This document shows positions 48,343 to 58,512 of a DNA stretch of 64,000 nucleotides, in pieces. Under the pieces are notes generated by a model. That model ran no database searches, was not told the DNA's origin, and saw only the letters and a program-made list of their open reading frames with translations. Origin of the DNA: Devosia equisanguinis (GTDB lineage Bacteria > Pseudomonadota > Alphaproteobacteria > Rhizobiales > Devosiaceae); contig NZ_UZWD01000023.1 in assembly GCF_900631955.1 (NCBI RefSeq), forward strand, positions 186,001-250,000, given 5' to 3'. Position numbers and translations under genes: made by a program. Within the stretch, counting starts at the first letter, position 1. Every line of letters begins with the position of its first letter.

Positions 48343-50334
48343 ATGTCCGCCACCAAAATCCTCTGGGGCCAGATCCTCACCGTCTTTCTGATCATCCTCC
48401 TCACCACCTGGGGCGCGACGCAATATGTCGCCTGGCAACTTGGCTATCAGGCCCAGCTCGGCACACCATGGTTCGAGCTTGCCGGGACGCCGATCTATTA
48501 TCCCCCTGCGATCTTCTGGTGGTGGTACTTCTTCGACGCATATGCGCCGGGCGTGTTCGCCAAGGGCGGCGTCATCGCCGCATCAGGCGGCTTCATCGCC
48601 ATCGCGGTCGCCATAGGCATGTCGGTGTGGCGCGCCCGCGAACAGAAGAACATCGAAACCTATGGCTCGGCTCGATGGGCGAAGCCGCAGGAGGTGAAGG
48701 CGGCGGGCCTGCTCAACCCTGACGGCGTCGTCCTCGGTAAGCTCGATCGTGACTATCTTCGCCACGACGGACCGGAGCATGTTCTGTGTTTTGCTCCGAC
48801 CCGATCCGGCAAGGGTGTCGGCCTCGTCGTCCCAACCCTGCTGACCTGGCCGGGCTCCGTCGTCGTCCACGACATCAAGGGCGAAAACTGGCAGCTCACC
48901 GCCGGCTTCCGCTCGAAGCACGGTCGGGTGCTGCTGTTCGACCCCACCAATCCGAAATCGGCCGCCTACAATCCTCTGCTCGAAGTGCGGCGCGGCGAGT
49001 GGGAGGTGCGCGACGTCCAGAACGTCGCTGACGTCCTGGTCGACCCCGAGGGTTCGCTGGAGAAACGCAATCACTGGGAAAAGACCAGTCACTCTTTGCT
49101 GGTCGGCGCCATCCTTCACGTCCTCTATGCCGAGAAGGACAAGACCCTCGCCGGCGTCGCAGGTTTCCTGTCCGACCCGAAGCGCCCGATCGAAACCACG
49201 CTGGCGGCGATGATGACCACGCCACATCTCGGCGAGGCCGGCCCGCACCCCGTCATCGCTTCAACGGCCCGCGAACTGCTCAACAAATCCGACAACGAGC
49301 GCTCCGGCGTCCTGTCCACCGCCATGTCCTTTCTGGGCCTGTACCGCGATCCCGTCGTCGCTGAAGTGACACGCCGCTGCGACTGGCGCATCGCCGACCT
49401 GATCGAGGACGCGCGGCCGGCCACCCTCTACCTGGTGGTCCCGCCATCCGACATCTCGCGCACCAAGCCGTTGATCCGGCTTGTGCTCAACCAGATCGGT
49501 CGCCGCCTGACCGAGGATCTGCACACCAAGGCCCGGCGGCACCGCGTGCTGATGATGCTCGACGAGTTTCCGGCTCTCGGCCGCCTCGACTTCTTCGAAA
49601 GCGCGCTCGCCTTCATGGCCGGCTACGGCATGAAAGCCTTCCTCATCGCCCAGTCGCTCAACCAGATCGAAAAGGCCTACGGCGCCAATAACTCGATCCT
49701 CGACAACTGCCATGTCCGCGTGAGCTTCGCGACCAATGACGAGCGCACCGCAAAGCGCGTCTCGGATGCGCTCGGCACAGCCACCGAAATGAAGGCGATG
49801 AAAAACTACGCCGGGCACCGTCTGTCGCCCTGGCTCGGTCATCTCATGGTGTCGCGCTCTGAAACCGCGCGTCCGCTGCTGACCCCCGGTGAGATCATGC
49901 AGCTTCCGCCCAACGATGAAATCGTCATGTTGGCGGCGACCCCGCCGATCCGGGCCAACAAGGCGCGCTACTTCGAGGACAAGCGCTTCGTCGAGCGCGT
50001 ACTGCCCCCGCCGGACCCGGCCCAAACCAGTCGCACGAGGCGCAAGGACGCCTGGACAGAGCTGAAGCCGCAGGCGCCGGACGCTGCGCTGCTCGCCGAG
50101 ATCCAGAAGGCCGAGCAAGACGCGGCCAATAGCGGCCTTCGTCGACAACCCGAGCTTCCCGATCATGTCGCCATCGTCAAGGAAACGACCGATCCGAACC
50201 CTGCCGACGAGTTCAAAGCTCTGCTCGACGACGAACCCGAGGACGCCGCGCGCCAACGGCAAGCGCTTCGCCGCCACATGACTGGAATCGCCCGCCAGGT
50301 CGCCATGGACCCCAACGACAATATGGAGCTCTGA
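48343..50334 (+). CDS. traG: Conjugal coupling protein TraG/VirD4
   Basis: A 663-residue type IV coupling protein. Two N-terminal membrane helices (ILTVFLIILLTTWGATQYVAW; about residues 75-95), Walker A APTRSGKGVGLVVPTLL near residue 150, and Walker B VLMMLDEFPALGRL near residue 400. Downstream is the QSLNQIEKAYGANNSILDNCHVRVSFATND segment. It joins the relaxosome to the Trb channel. Preceded by AAGGACC and followed after 3 bases by the copG-like gene. Confidence 0.95.
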   Translation: MSATKILWGQILTVFLIILLTTWGATQYVAWQLGYQAQLGTPWFELAGTPIYYPPAIFWWWYFFDAYAPGVFAKGGVIAASGGFIAIAVAIGMSVWRAREQKNIETYGSARWAKPQEVKAAGLLNPDGVVLGKLDRDYLRHDGPEHVLCFAPTRSGKGVGLVVPTLLTWPGSVVVHDIKGENWQLTAGFRSKHGRVLLFDPTNPKSAAYNPLLEVRRGEWEVRDVQNVADVLVDPEGSLEKRNHWEKTSHSLLVGAILHVLYAEKDKTLAGVAGFLSDPKRPIETTLAAMMTTPHLGEAGPHPVIASTARELLNKSDNERSGVLSTAMSFLGLYRDPVVAEVTRRCDWRIADLIEDARPATLYLVVPPSDISRTKPLIRLVLNQIGRRLTEDLHTKARRHRVLMMLDEFPALGRLDFFESALAFMAGYGMKAFLIAQSLNQIEKAYGANNSILDNCHVRVSFATNDERTAKRVSDALGTATEMKAMKNYAGHRLSPWLGHLMVSRSETARPLLTPGEIMQLPPNDEIVMLAATPPIRANKARYFEDKRFVERVLPPPDPAQTSRTRRKDAWTELKPQAPDAALLAEIQKAEQDAANSGLRRQPELPDHVAIVKETTDPNPADEFKALLDDEPEDAARQRQALRRHMTGIARQVAMDPNDNMEL

Positions 50335-50337
50335 GCC

Positions 50338-50760
50338 ATGCGCGACCGCATGAATGTGTACTTTCCGCCTGAGATGCTGCGCCAGATCGCCGACCTCGCG
50401 GACCGCAAGAAGATCTCGCGCTCGGCGATCGTCGAGGCTGCGGTCGCATCGTTTCTTTCGCCTGATGGAGCAGACAAGCGCGAAGCCGCCCTCACACGCC
50501 GTCTCGACCGCATGACCAGGCAGATCCACCGCATCGAACGCGATCTCGGCATCACGGCCGAGACGCTTGCCCTATACGTTCGCTTCTGGCTGTCGGTCAC
50601 GCCGCCGCTGACCGGCGACGCCAACTCAGCTGCGCAGGCGAAGGGCCGCGAACGCTACGAAGGGTTTATCGAGACGATCGGACGGCGCCTCCAACAGGGT
50701 CAGAGCTTCTTGCGTGAGATACCCGACGATATCGGTTCGGACGATCAACGCGAGAGCTGA
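50338..50760 (+). CDS. CopG/ribbon-helix-helix protein
   Basis: A 140-residue protein with an N-terminal RHH (MNVYFPPEMLRQIADLADRKKISRSAIVEAAVASFL) and a helical rest containing ALTRRLDRMTRQIHRIERDLGITAETLALYVRFWL. In related ICEs this gene sits between traG and trbB. Here 2.9 kb of cargo separate it from trbB. It may regulate the transfer operon or act as a relaxosome accessory. Confidence 0.8.
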   Translation: MRDRMNVYFPPEMLRQIADLADRKKISRSAIVEAAVASFLSPDGADKREAALTRRLDRMTRQIHRIERDLGITAETLALYVRFWLSVTPPLTGDANSAAQAKGRERYEGFIETIGRRLQQGQSFLREIPDDIGSDDQRES

Positions 50761-50802
50761 AGAGTGGCGGGGTGGCAGCGACGGCTTTTAAGCACATTGC
50801 TG

Positions 50803-52047
50803 TCATCTGGCTTGGTTCAGCTTTCTCTCGATAAAGTCGATGGCGGCCGCGACCCCATTCTCGGCACGGATAGCTGTTCCAATTTCGGCGGCGCGGGCGC
50901 GCATGCCGACATCGTCCATCGCCAGAAAGGCGGAAGCCAGGTCCTCGGCTGTCATCGCATCCTTGACGAGGGGCTTTGGCCCCACCCCAAGAGCAACGAC
51001 GCGACGCGCCCAGAAGGGCTGATCACCGAGAAATGGACAAATGGCCGTGGGGTTGCCCGAACGCAAAGCAGCGCCAGTGGTCCCAGCACCGCCGTGATGT
51101 AGCGTTGCGTGCATAAGCGGAAGGAGCCGGTCGTGCGGAGCGCCCGAGATGACATGGATATGCCGACTCGGCTCGATCTGCCCGAGCGCACCGCCCGCGG
51201 TCGCGAGCAACCCCCGCTTGCCCGCTCGCTTCAAACCGTCGACCACGAGACTTGCCAGCCGTTGCGGATCAATACCGGGCATGCTGCCGAAGCCGATATA
51301 GATCGGCGGATCGCCAGCCGCGAGGAAATCAGCAAGCTCCGCGTCGGGCTTCCAATCCGGCGTATCGAGGAACCAATAGCCGGTCACTGCAACGTCTGCG
51401 CCCCAGTCTTTCGGCTTCGGCAGTACATGCGGACTGTAACCATAGAGTGTTCCACTTAGCGGAGCCGTTTTGCCGCGAGCAGAAGCCCCGAGCGCCTCAG
51501 CTCGCCAAGCCCGGATTGTCTTTGCAAACAGGATGCGTCCGCCGTGGATCATCAGCGCATGACTTACCCGATTGAGCGGTCCAAGCGAACCGAACGGAAG
51601 GATAGGTGTTGGAAAAGCCGACGTGTAGGTGAAGCCCGGCAGCGGCGATGCGAGAAAGAGTGGAATGCCGAGCTTCGCCGCGATATGGGGTGCGCCGAGC
51701 GCCTTGGGGTGGAATAAAATCGCTTCGGGAGCGAACATACGAGCGGCATCCCACTCGGCATCAAGCAGCTTTCGGCCTATCTCGCGATAATACCGCAGCA
51801 GCTTGAAGCCGGCTCCAAAACCAGCGCCCGAGCTGCCGATAGCCTTTTTCGCTTCAGCGGTTTCAAGGAGCTCTAGGAACTCGGCTGGCAAAGGCGCAAA
51901 CGCAACGCCTTCCGCCGCTGCCATCTCGGCGAATTGAGCAGGCGCAACAATCAGCACCTCGTGCCCGCGCGCCTTGAGTCCACGAGAAAGCGCCAGATAA
52001 GGCTGAATGTCGCCGCGCGTGCCGAGCGTATGGATGGAAAAACGCAT
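50803..52047 (-). CDS. UGT-type glycosyltransferase (GT1 family)
   Basis: A 414-residue glycosyltransferase of the GT-B fold: the N-terminus has MRFSIHTLGTRGDIQPYLAL and SRGLKARGHEVLIVAP, and the donor-binding region has PIYIGFGSMPG, SGAPHDRLLPLMHATLHHGGAGTTGAALRSGNPTAICPFLGDQPFWA, the signature of macrolide/sterol UDP-glycosyltransferases. It probably transfers a sugar to a small hydrophobic acceptor; inactivation of a drug or toxin is conceivable but unproven. It is cargo, oriented against the transfer operon. Confidence 0.85.
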   Translation of the reverse strand: MRFSIHTLGTRGDIQPYLALSRGLKARGHEVLIVAPAQFAEMAAAEGVAFAPLPAEFLELLETAEAKKAIGSSGAGFGAGFKLLRYYREIGRKLLDAEWDAARMFAPEAILFHPKALGAPHIAAKLGIPLFLASPLPGFTYTSAFPTPILPFGSLGPLNRVSHALMIHGGRILFAKTIRAWRAEALGASARGKTAPLSGTLYGYSPHVLPKPKDWGADVAVTGYWFLDTPDWKPDAELADFLAAGDPPIYIGFGSMPGIDPQRLASLVVDGLKRAGKRGLLATAGGALGQIEPSRHIHVISGAPHDRLLPLMHATLHHGGAGTTGAALRSGNPTAICPFLGDQPFWARRVVALGVGPKPLVKDAMTAEDLASAFLAMDDVGMRARAAEIGTAIRAENGVAAAIDFIERKLNQAR

Positions 52048-52092
52048 CCTCTTATCCCTGTATAGGTCGCCGATGATGCAACGTAGTGAGTG

Positions 52093-53325
52093 TTACGATT
52101 TGCGCTCCAACGACGTGGGCAAGGCGGAACTGGCCTGCCTGCGATTAGAAATCCTCAGGATGAAGTAACCCGCCAATCCGGCGATCAGCGAACCAAACAA
52201 AATCCCGAACTTGGCTCGGTCCTGCAATGCAGGATCGTCAAACGCCAATAAGCCGATGAACAGGCTCATCGTGAAGCCTATTCCGCACAGCAGCGCAACG
52301 CCAAGCGTCTGTCCCCAGCTTGCGGCGGCAGGGAGATCGGCAAGCCGGGCTTTTACCAGAATGGCTACGGTGCCGAACACCCCAACCAGCTTCCCGACAA
52401 CTAGACCAGCCGCCACGCCAAGTGTGAGCGGCTCGATCAAGACCGCAGGCGTCACGCCCGCGAAGGAAACCCCGGCATTAGCAAAGCCGAAAATCGGGAC
52501 GATCAGAAAGGCGACTGGCTTTTGCAGAAGATGTTCGAGCTGATGCAGAGGGGAAACCGACGGCGAGGCTTCCGGGGTTCCGGGTGTGAGGCGGATAGGA
52601 ACGGTCAACGCCAGTATGACGCCGGCCAGGGTGGCATGAATACCTGAGCGCAGCACCAGCACCCAAAGCACGGCACCAAGAATCAGGTAAGGCCAAAGGC
52701 GCATGACGCCGGACCTGTTCATCACAGTCAGCGCACCGACAACGAGCACCGCACCAGCTAACGCGGGAAGACTCAAATCGGCGGTATAAAACAGGGCAAT
52801 CACGATGACGGCCCCGAGATCGTCTATGATTGCGAGCGCCGCGAGGAAGATTTTCAACGACGCTGGGACCTTTGGCCCGAGCAGCGACAGCACACCGAGT
52901 GCAAAAGCTATATCTGTTGCGGCAGGGATCGCCCATCCGCGCAGGGCGGCCGTGTTGCCGAGATTGAAGGCAATATAGATCAATGCGGGAACAGCCATTC
53001 CGCCCGCGGCCGCAGCGCCGGGAAGTAGCCTTCGGCTCCAACTGGACAATTGCCCGTCCAGCATCTCCCGTTTGATCTCAAGCCCGACCAGCAGAAAGAA
53101 TACGGCCATTAGCGCGTCGTTTATCCAGTGCTGGACGCTTAATGGACCGACATAGGCGTGTAGTGCGGCGAAGTAGCCCTCGGCGAGTGGCGAATTCGCC
53201 GTCAGAATGGCGAGCGCTGCAACGCCCATGAGAATGATGCCGCCAGAGGCCTCATTGTCGAGGAACTGCCGAAGCGTGGAATTGATACGCCCGCGATTGG
53301 GGCTGACAGGCTGCGTTGAGGCCAT
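52093..53325 (-). CDS. nhaA: Na+/H+ antiporter NhaA
   Basis: A 410-residue inner-membrane antiporter with the NhaA pattern: [66 protein letters not shown] with the ion-binding residues, and [24 protein letters not shown] carrying the paired Asp (DD) of the ion site. [13 protein letters not shown] and [21 protein letters not shown] follow. It exports Na+ or Li+ against protons. It is cargo with the glycosyltransferase, 45 bases away on the same strand, and has a structured leader. Confidence 0.95.
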   Translation of the reverse strand: MASTQPVSPNRGRINSTLRQFLDNEASGGIILMGVAALAILTANSPLAEGYFAALHAYVGPLSVQHWINDALMAVFFLLVGLEIKREMLDGQLSSWSRRLLPGAAAAGGMAVPALIYIAFNLGNTAALRGWAIPAATDIAFALGVLSLLGPKVPASLKIFLAALAIIDDLGAVIVIALFYTADLSLPALAGAVLVVGALTVMNRSGVMRLWPYLILGAVLWVLVLRSGIHATLAGVILALTVPIRLTPGTPEASPSVSPLHQLEHLLQKPVAFLIVPIFGFANAGVSFAGVTPAVLIEPLTLGVAAGLVVGKLVGVFGTVAILVKARLADLPAAASWGQTLGVALLCGIGFTMSLFIGLLAFDDPALQDRAKFGILFGSLIAGLAGYFILRISNRRQASSALPTSLERKS

Positions 53326-53400
53326 AGGGCTGCGTCCTCTGGGTAAGAGTTATTCTCTTCTCCGTATGAGGGCGAGACCCTGGCGCACGCAGCACACGCC
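53326..53400 (-). promoter_or_regulatory. Structured nhaA leader, riboswitch candidate
   Basis: On the minus strand CTGCGT (53387-53392) pairs with ACGCAG (53330-53335), enclosing hairpins AGGG-TCTCG-CCCT (53369-53381) and AAGAG-AATAA-CTCTT (53345-53359). The SD AGGA lies next to the closing helix. nhaA genes are known to carry Li+/Na+-responsive leaders (nhaA-I, nhaA-II motifs); I could not compare with the consensus. The rest of the gap to trbB holds a weak terminator (53583-53603). Confidence 0.5.
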
Positions 53401-53582
53401 GTGGTGTTCCTATCATACTCAAACCGTCCGACATCGCCAGCGAAACCGTGTCGATTGCGTCGCATTTTTTGGATTCGCGTCGCGACCACTCCCTGACCGC
53501 CCATGCTTTTCAGTAAAGCACTGTCCGCCGTTCTCCTGTATTTGCACGCCACGCTACTACTCCGACAAAGACTTGTTGAATC

Positions 53583-53603
53583 AGCCCAACTTCGGGCTCT
53601 TTT
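53583..53603 (+). terminator. Weak terminator before trbB
   Basis: AGCCC-AACTTC-GGGCT followed by CTTTT on the + strand. It would stop transcription entering trbB from the left, so trb expression may need its own promoter. Confidence 0.45.
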
Positions 53604-53656
53604 AATCGTCCCCGATCCAGGGCCGGCTGAACGGTCCCTGGCCGCAAGGGGACGAC

Positions 53657-54646
53657 ATGGCGGCATCTCACCAGAAATCGGAAGCGATCACGCGCGGCGC
53701 GCGCATGCTGCGCACAGCCCTTGGACCGGCCATCGCGCGGTTTCTGGAAGATCCGTCGATCGTCGAGGTGATGCTCAATCCTGACGGCCGGCTCTGGATC
53801 GACCGGCTGTCCGAAGGCCTGTCTGATACAGGCGAGCAGCTGGCGCCCGCAGATGGCGAACGGATCGTGCGACTCGTCGCGCACCATGTCGGCGCCGAGG
53901 TCCATCCCGGCAATCCGCGGGTGTCGGCCGAACTGCCCGAGACGGGGGAGCGCTTTGAGGGCCTGTTGCCCCCAGTTGTTGCGGCGCCGGCTTTCGCGAT
54001 CCGCAAACCTGCCGTCGCAGTCTTCACGCTCGACGACTATGTGGCCGCCGGAATCATGTCGGCGGACCAGGCCGAGGCTCTGCGCGAGGCGGTCGCCGCC
54101 CGGGCCAACATCCTTGTCGCCGGCGGCACCTCGACCGGCAAGACCACACTCACCAATGCGTTGCTCGCCGAGGTCTCCAAGACCACGGATCGCGTCGTCA
54201 TCATCGAGGACACGCGCGAGCTGCAATGCTCCGCACCCAACCTCGTCGCCATGCGCACCAAAGACGGTGTCGCCACCTTGTCGGATCTGGTGCGGTCCTC
54301 GCTGCGATTGCGACCAGACCGCATTCCGATCGGAGAGGTCCGCGGCTCCGAAGCTCTCGACCTGCTCAAGGCCTGGGGGACCGGTCACCCGGGCGGCATC
54401 GGCACCATCCATGCCGGCACAGGGATCGGTGCGCTGCGCCGCCTCGAGCAACTCATCCAGGAAGCCGTCGTCACCGTCCCAAGGGCGCTGATCGCCGAGA
54501 CCATCGACCTCGTCGCTGTCCTCGCTGGTCGTGGCTCGCAACGCCGGCTCGCCGAACTCGCGCGCGTCGATGGCCTCGGCCCGGACGGCGACTACCGCGT
54601 CACTCCCGCAACCTCAGCCTCAAGCCCAACAGGAGATCCCTCATGA
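53657..54646 (+). CDS. trbB: Conjugal transfer ATPase TrbB
   Basis: A 329-residue VirB11-type traffic ATPase: Walker [23 protein letters not shown] near residue 155, Asp box [10 protein letters not shown], Walker [26 protein letters not shown] and the His box TIHAGTG. It powers pilus assembly and DNA export from the inner-membrane face. First gene of the trb operon; its stop overlaps trbC (ATGA). Confidence 0.95.
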   Translation: MAASHQKSEAITRGARMLRTALGPAIARFLEDPSIVEVMLNPDGRLWIDRLSEGLSDTGEQLAPADGERIVRLVAHHVGAEVHPGNPRVSAELPETGERFEGLLPPVVAAPAFAIRKPAVAVFTLDDYVAAGIMSADQAEALREAVAARANILVAGGTSTGKTTLTNALLAEVSKTTDRVVIIEDTRELQCSAPNLVAMRTKDGVATLSDLVRSSLRLRPDRIPIGEVRGSEALDLLKAWGTGHPGGIGTIHAGTGIGALRRLEQLIQEAVVTVPRALIAETIDLVAVLAGRGSQRRLAELARVDGLGPDGDYRVTPATSASSPTGDPS

Positions 54647-54975
54647 TCCGTCACGCCCGGCGCATCCGCCGCCATGTCACGGCAGCAGCAGCCGTCACCT
54701 ATGCGACCCTGATCCTCACCCCCGCCGCTCACGCTTCCGGTTCGTCCATGCCCTGGGAAGCGCCGCTTCAATCGATACTGCAATCGATCGAGGGCCCGGT
54801 CGCCAAGATCGTCGCTGTCATCATCATCATCGTCACCGGCCTCACACTGGCCTTCGGCGACTCGTCCGGCGGGTTCCGCCGTCTGATTCAGATCGTGTTC
54901 GGTCTGTCGATCGCGTTCGCCGCATCCAGCTTCTTTCTCTCCTTCTTCTCGTTCGGCGGCGGGGCGCTCGTGTGA
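54643..54975 (+). CDS. trbC: Pilin TrbC
   Basis: A 110-residue prepilin: an N-terminal signal sequence (AAAAVTYATLILTPAAHASGSS) and two hydrophobic helices (IVAVIIIIVTGLTLAFG and IVFGLSIAFAASSFFLSFFSF). TraF is expected to process it. AGGAGATCCCTC gives the SD. It overlaps trbB and trbD. Confidence 0.9.
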   Translation: MIRHARRIRRHVTAAAAVTYATLILTPAAHASGSSMPWEAPLQSILQSIEGPVAKIVAVIIIIVTGLTLAFGDSSGGFRRLIQIVFGLSIAFAASSFFLSFFSFGGGALV

Positions 54976-55256
54976 TGGCGGGGAGGCTGGAACAGCTCGA
55001 CGAGGTGCCGGGCTTCACCGTGCAGGTCCACCGGGCGCTAACCGAACACATCCTGCTCGGCGGCGCACCGCGCTCCATCGCCATCATGAACGGCACTTTG
55101 GCCGGAGCCGTTGGCCTCGGTCTGCGCCTCTGGCTTGTCGGCCTGGCCATCTGGGTTGTCGGCCACTTCGCCGCCGTCTGGGCCGCCAAGCGCGACCCGC
55201 TCTTCGTCGAGGTCGGCCGAAGGCATCTGCGCATCCCCGGCCACCTGTCGGTCTGA
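54975..55256 (+). CDS. trbD: Conjugal transfer protein TrbD
   Basis: A 93-residue VirB3-like membrane protein: VPGFTVQVHRALTEHILLGGAPRSIAI followed by two hydrophobic stretches (GTLAGAVGLGLRLWLVGLAIWVVGHFAAVWA). It starts inside the trbC stop (TGATG). Confidence 0.9.
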   Translation: MAGRLEQLDEVPGFTVQVHRALTEHILLGGAPRSIAIMNGTLAGAVGLGLRLWLVGLAIWVVGHFAAVWAAKRDPLFVEVGRRHLRIPGHLSV

Positions 55257-55269
55257 AGGAGCAGCGCTC

Positions 55270-57726
55270 ATGATGAACCTCGCTGAATATCGCCGCACTT
55301 CCAGCCGCCTGGCGGATTTCCTGCCTTGGGCGGCTCTGGTGGGCCAGGGCGCCGTCCTCAATAAGGACGGTTCGTTCCAGCGCACCGCACGCTTCCGCGG
55401 CCCTGACCTCGACAGTGCCGTTGCGGCCGAATTAGTCGCGGTCGCGAGACGCCTCAACAACGCCTTCCGTCGGCTCGGCTCCGGCTGGGCGATCTTCGTT
55501 GAAGCGCAACGGCACGAAGCCTCGACCTATCCCGAGAGCCGTTTTCCCGATCCGGCGTCGGCCTTGGTCGATGCCGAGCGCAAGGCGGACTTCGAGGAAG
55601 CCGGCGCCCATTTCATTTCCGGCTACTTCCTCACCTTCATCTATCTCCCGCCGGCCGAAGATGCGGCGCGGACTGAAGCATGGCTCTATGAGGGACGCGA
55701 CCGAAACGGCGTCGATCCGCATGAGGTCCTGCGCGGCTTCATCGATCGCACCGACCGGGTGCTGTCGCTGCTCGATGGCTTTATGCCGGAATGCGGCTGG
55801 CTCGATGACGCCGAGACGCTGACCTATCTGCATTCCTGCGTTTCAACCAACCGTCATCGGGTGCGGGTCCCCGAAACGCCGATCTATCTGGATGCGCTGC
55901 TCGCCGATCAGCCGCTTACCGGCGGGCTTGAGCCGCGTCTGGGACATTCCGATCTGCGCATCCTCACTATCGTCGGCTTTCCCACCGCGACGACACCCGG
56001 AATCCTGGACGAGCTGAACCGTCTTGCATTCCCCTATCGCTGGTCGACACGGGCAATCCTGCTCGACAAGACCGACGCCACCAAGCTGCTGACAAAGATC
56101 CGGCGGCAATGGTTCGCCAAGCGCAAATCCATCGCCGCAATCCTGAAAGAGGTCATGACCAACGAGGCGTCCGCCCTCGTTGACACCGACGCAGCCAATA
56201 AGGCCGCAGACGCCGATCTCGCACTTCAGGAACTAGGGGCCGACTATGCCGGCCAGGCTTATGTCACGGCGACCATCACCGTCTGGGACAAAGACCCGCG
56301 GATCGCTGACGAAAAGCTGCGTTTGGTCGAGAAGGTGGTCCAGGGCCGCGACTTCACCGCCATGCCCGAGACCATCAACGCCGTAGACGCATGGCTCGGC
56401 TCGCTGCCGGGCAATGTCTACGCCAATGTTCGGCAGCCGCCGATTTCCACGCTCAATCTCGCCCACATGATCCCGCTTTCAGCGGTGTGGGCGGGGCCGG
56501 AACGGGACGAGCACTTCGGGTCGCCCCCCTTGCTGTTCGGCAAGACCGAAGGAAGCACCCCGTTCCGGTTTTCCCTTCATGTCGGAGATGTCGGCCATAC
56601 GCTCGTCGTCGGTCCGACTGGTGCGGGCAAGTCCGTGCTGCTGGCGCTGATGGCGCTCCAATTCCGCCGCTACGAAAATTCTCAGGTTTTCGCCTTCGAC
56701 TTCGGCGGCTCCATTCGGGTCGCGGCATTGGCGATGGGCGGCGATTGGCACGACCTTGGCGGTGATCTGACGGACGGCGCCGAGTCTTCCGTATCACTTC
56801 AGCCTCTCGCGCGCGTCCATGACGTGCCCGAACGCGCCTGGGCCGCTGACTGGCTCATCGCCATCCTCATGCGCGAAGGCATCCAGATCACGCCAGAGGT
56901 AAAGGAACACCTCTGGTCCGCCTTAACGTCGCTCGCCTCCGCCCCTGTCCAAGAACGGACCATCACCGGCCTGTGCGTGCTGCTGCAATCGAACGATCTC
57001 AAGCAAGCCTTGCGGTCCTATTGCGTCGGCGGGCCTTATGGTCGGCTTCTTGATGCCGAGAACGAGCATCTTGGGCATGCAGCGGTGCAGGCGTTCGAGA
57101 TCGAGGGCCTTGTCGGCACAGGCTCAGCGCCCGCTGTTCTCGCCTATCTCTTTCATCGCATCGGCGACCGCCTCGACGGATCGCCCACACTGCTGATCAT
57201 CGACGAAGGCTGGCTCGCCCTCGATGACGAAGGCTTCGCAGGTCAGCTCCGCGAATGGCTGAAGACCCTTCGCAAGAAGAACGCATCGGTCATCTTCGCC
57301 ACCCAATCGCTCAGCGACATTGATGGCTCGGCGATCGCCCCGGCCATCATCGAAAGCTGCCCGACGCGGCTGCTGCTGCCTAACGAGCGGGCGATCGAGC
57401 CCCAGATCACCGCAATCTATCGTCGCTTCGGCTTGAATGATCGGCAGATCGAGATCCTCGCGCGGGCCACCCCGAAGCGGGACTATTACTGCCAGTCGCG
57501 ACGAGGCAATCGCTTGTTCGACCTGGGCCTCTCCGAAGTGGGCCTCGCGCTCACCGCGGCTTCTTCCAAAACCGATCAGACGGCCATCGCCAGGATCTTC
57601 GCCGAGCATGGGCCAGACGGGTTCCTCCCCGCATGGCTGCGCCTGCGCGGCGTCGACTGGGCCGCCGACCTTATCCCCGATCTCGCCAATCTCGTTCCCC
57701 CAGCCCCCAAGGAGACTACGTCATGA
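55270..57726 (+). CDS. trbE: Conjugal transfer ATPase TrbE
   Basis: An 818-residue VirB4-type ATPase. MNLAEYRRTSSRLADFLPWA is the typical opening; Walker A lies in HTLVVGPTGAGKSVLLALMAL near residue 445, Walker B in LLIIDEGWLALDDEGFAGQLREWLKTLRKKN, and the motif SVIFATQSLSDI follows. It drives assembly of the mating channel. GAAGGAGC precedes the ATG; frames further upstream overlap trbD and are rejected. Confidence 0.95.
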   Translation: MMNLAEYRRTSSRLADFLPWAALVGQGAVLNKDGSFQRTARFRGPDLDSAVAAELVAVARRLNNAFRRLGSGWAIFVEAQRHEASTYPESRFPDPASALVDAERKADFEEAGAHFISGYFLTFIYLPPAEDAARTEAWLYEGRDRNGVDPHEVLRGFIDRTDRVLSLLDGFMPECGWLDDAETLTYLHSCVSTNRHRVRVPETPIYLDALLADQPLTGGLEPRLGHSDLRILTIVGFPTATTPGILDELNRLAFPYRWSTRAILLDKTDATKLLTKIRRQWFAKRKSIAAILKEVMTNEASALVDTDAANKAADADLALQELGADYAGQAYVTATITVWDKDPRIADEKLRLVEKVVQGRDFTAMPETINAVDAWLGSLPGNVYANVRQPPISTLNLAHMIPLSAVWAGPERDEHFGSPPLLFGKTEGSTPFRFSLHVGDVGHTLVVGPTGAGKSVLLALMALQFRRYENSQVFAFDFGGSIRVAALAMGGDWHDLGGDLTDGAESSVSLQPLARVHDVPERAWAADWLIAILMREGIQITPEVKEHLWSALTSLASAPVQERTITGLCVLLQSNDLKQALRSYCVGGPYGRLLDAENEHLGHAAVQAFEIEGLVGTGSAPAVLAYLFHRIGDRLDGSPTLLIIDEGWLALDDEGFAGQLREWLKTLRKKNASVIFATQSLSDIDGSAIAPAIIESCPTRLLLPNERAIEPQITAIYRRFGLNDRQIEILARATPKRDYYCQSRRGNRLFDLGLSEVGLALTAASSKTDQTAIARIFAEHGPDGFLPAWLRLRGVDWAADLIPDLANLVPPAPKETTS

Positions 57727-58502
57727 CCATCCATCGTTCCCGCTCGCGCGCACTATTCATGGCCGCGACAATGCTGGCGATGCCCGTCGCCCTGTCGCCG
57801 ATCTTCATCTCTCCGGCGCAAGCTCAATTTGGCTTCGGACGGATCGTCTATGATCCGTCCAATTACGCGCAGAACGTGCTCACTGCCGCGCGCACGCTGG
57901 AGCAGATCAACAACCAGATCACACAGCTCCAGAATGAAGCGCAGATGCTCATCAATCAGGCGCGCAATCTCGCGAGCCTGCCGCATTCCTCGCTCCAGCA
58001 GCTTCAACAGGGCTTTCAGCGCACGCAACAGCTTCTGAGCCAGGCTCAGAACATCGCGTTCGATGTTCAGAGCATCGATCGGGCCTTTCAGCAACAATAC
58101 GGCAATGTCTCACTGTCGACGACGGAACAACAGCTCGTCGCCGATGCACGCTCACGCTGGCAGAACACCGTGGGCGGACTGCAGGACGCAATGCGCGTCC
58201 AGGCCGGCGTGGTCGGCAACATCGACACGAACCGCGCCGAAGTTTCGACGCTGGTCGGCCAAAGCCAAGGGGCGACAGGCGCGCTCCAGGCGACCCAGGC
58301 CGGCAACCAGCTTCTCGCTCTCCAGTCGCAGCAGCTCTCTGATCTTGTCGCATTGCTCGCGGCCGATGGACGTGCCGGGGCGCTGACCGAAGCAGAAAGG
58401 GCTGCCGCAGCCGAACAGGGGCGCGAACAACGCCGCCGGTTCCTGACGCCTGGCTCCGGCTATCAGCCCGGCAACGCCCAGATGTTCAACAACGGCAACT
58501 GA
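57723..58502 (+). CDS. trbJ: Conjugal transfer protein TrbJ
   Basis: A 259-residue periplasmic protein with a signal peptide (ALFMAATMLAMPVALSPIFI and a QAQ cleavage region) and a VirB5-like helical body rich in glutamine (LEQINNQITQLQNEAQMLIN, LQQLQQGFQRTQQLLSQAQN). It probably sits at the pilus tip or surface. Overlaps trbE (ATGA). Confidence 0.9.
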   Translation: MTIHRSRSRALFMAATMLAMPVALSPIFISPAQAQFGFGRIVYDPSNYAQNVLTAARTLEQINNQITQLQNEAQMLINQARNLASLPHSSLQQLQQGFQRTQQLLSQAQNIAFDVQSIDRAFQQQYGNVSLSTTEQQLVADARSRWQNTVGGLQDAMRVQAGVVGNIDTNRAEVSTLVGQSQGATGALQATQAGNQLLALQSQQLSDLVALLAADGRAGALTEAERAAAAEQGREQRRRFLTPGSGYQPGNAQMFNNGN

Positions 58503-58512
58503 GGGCGCAAGC

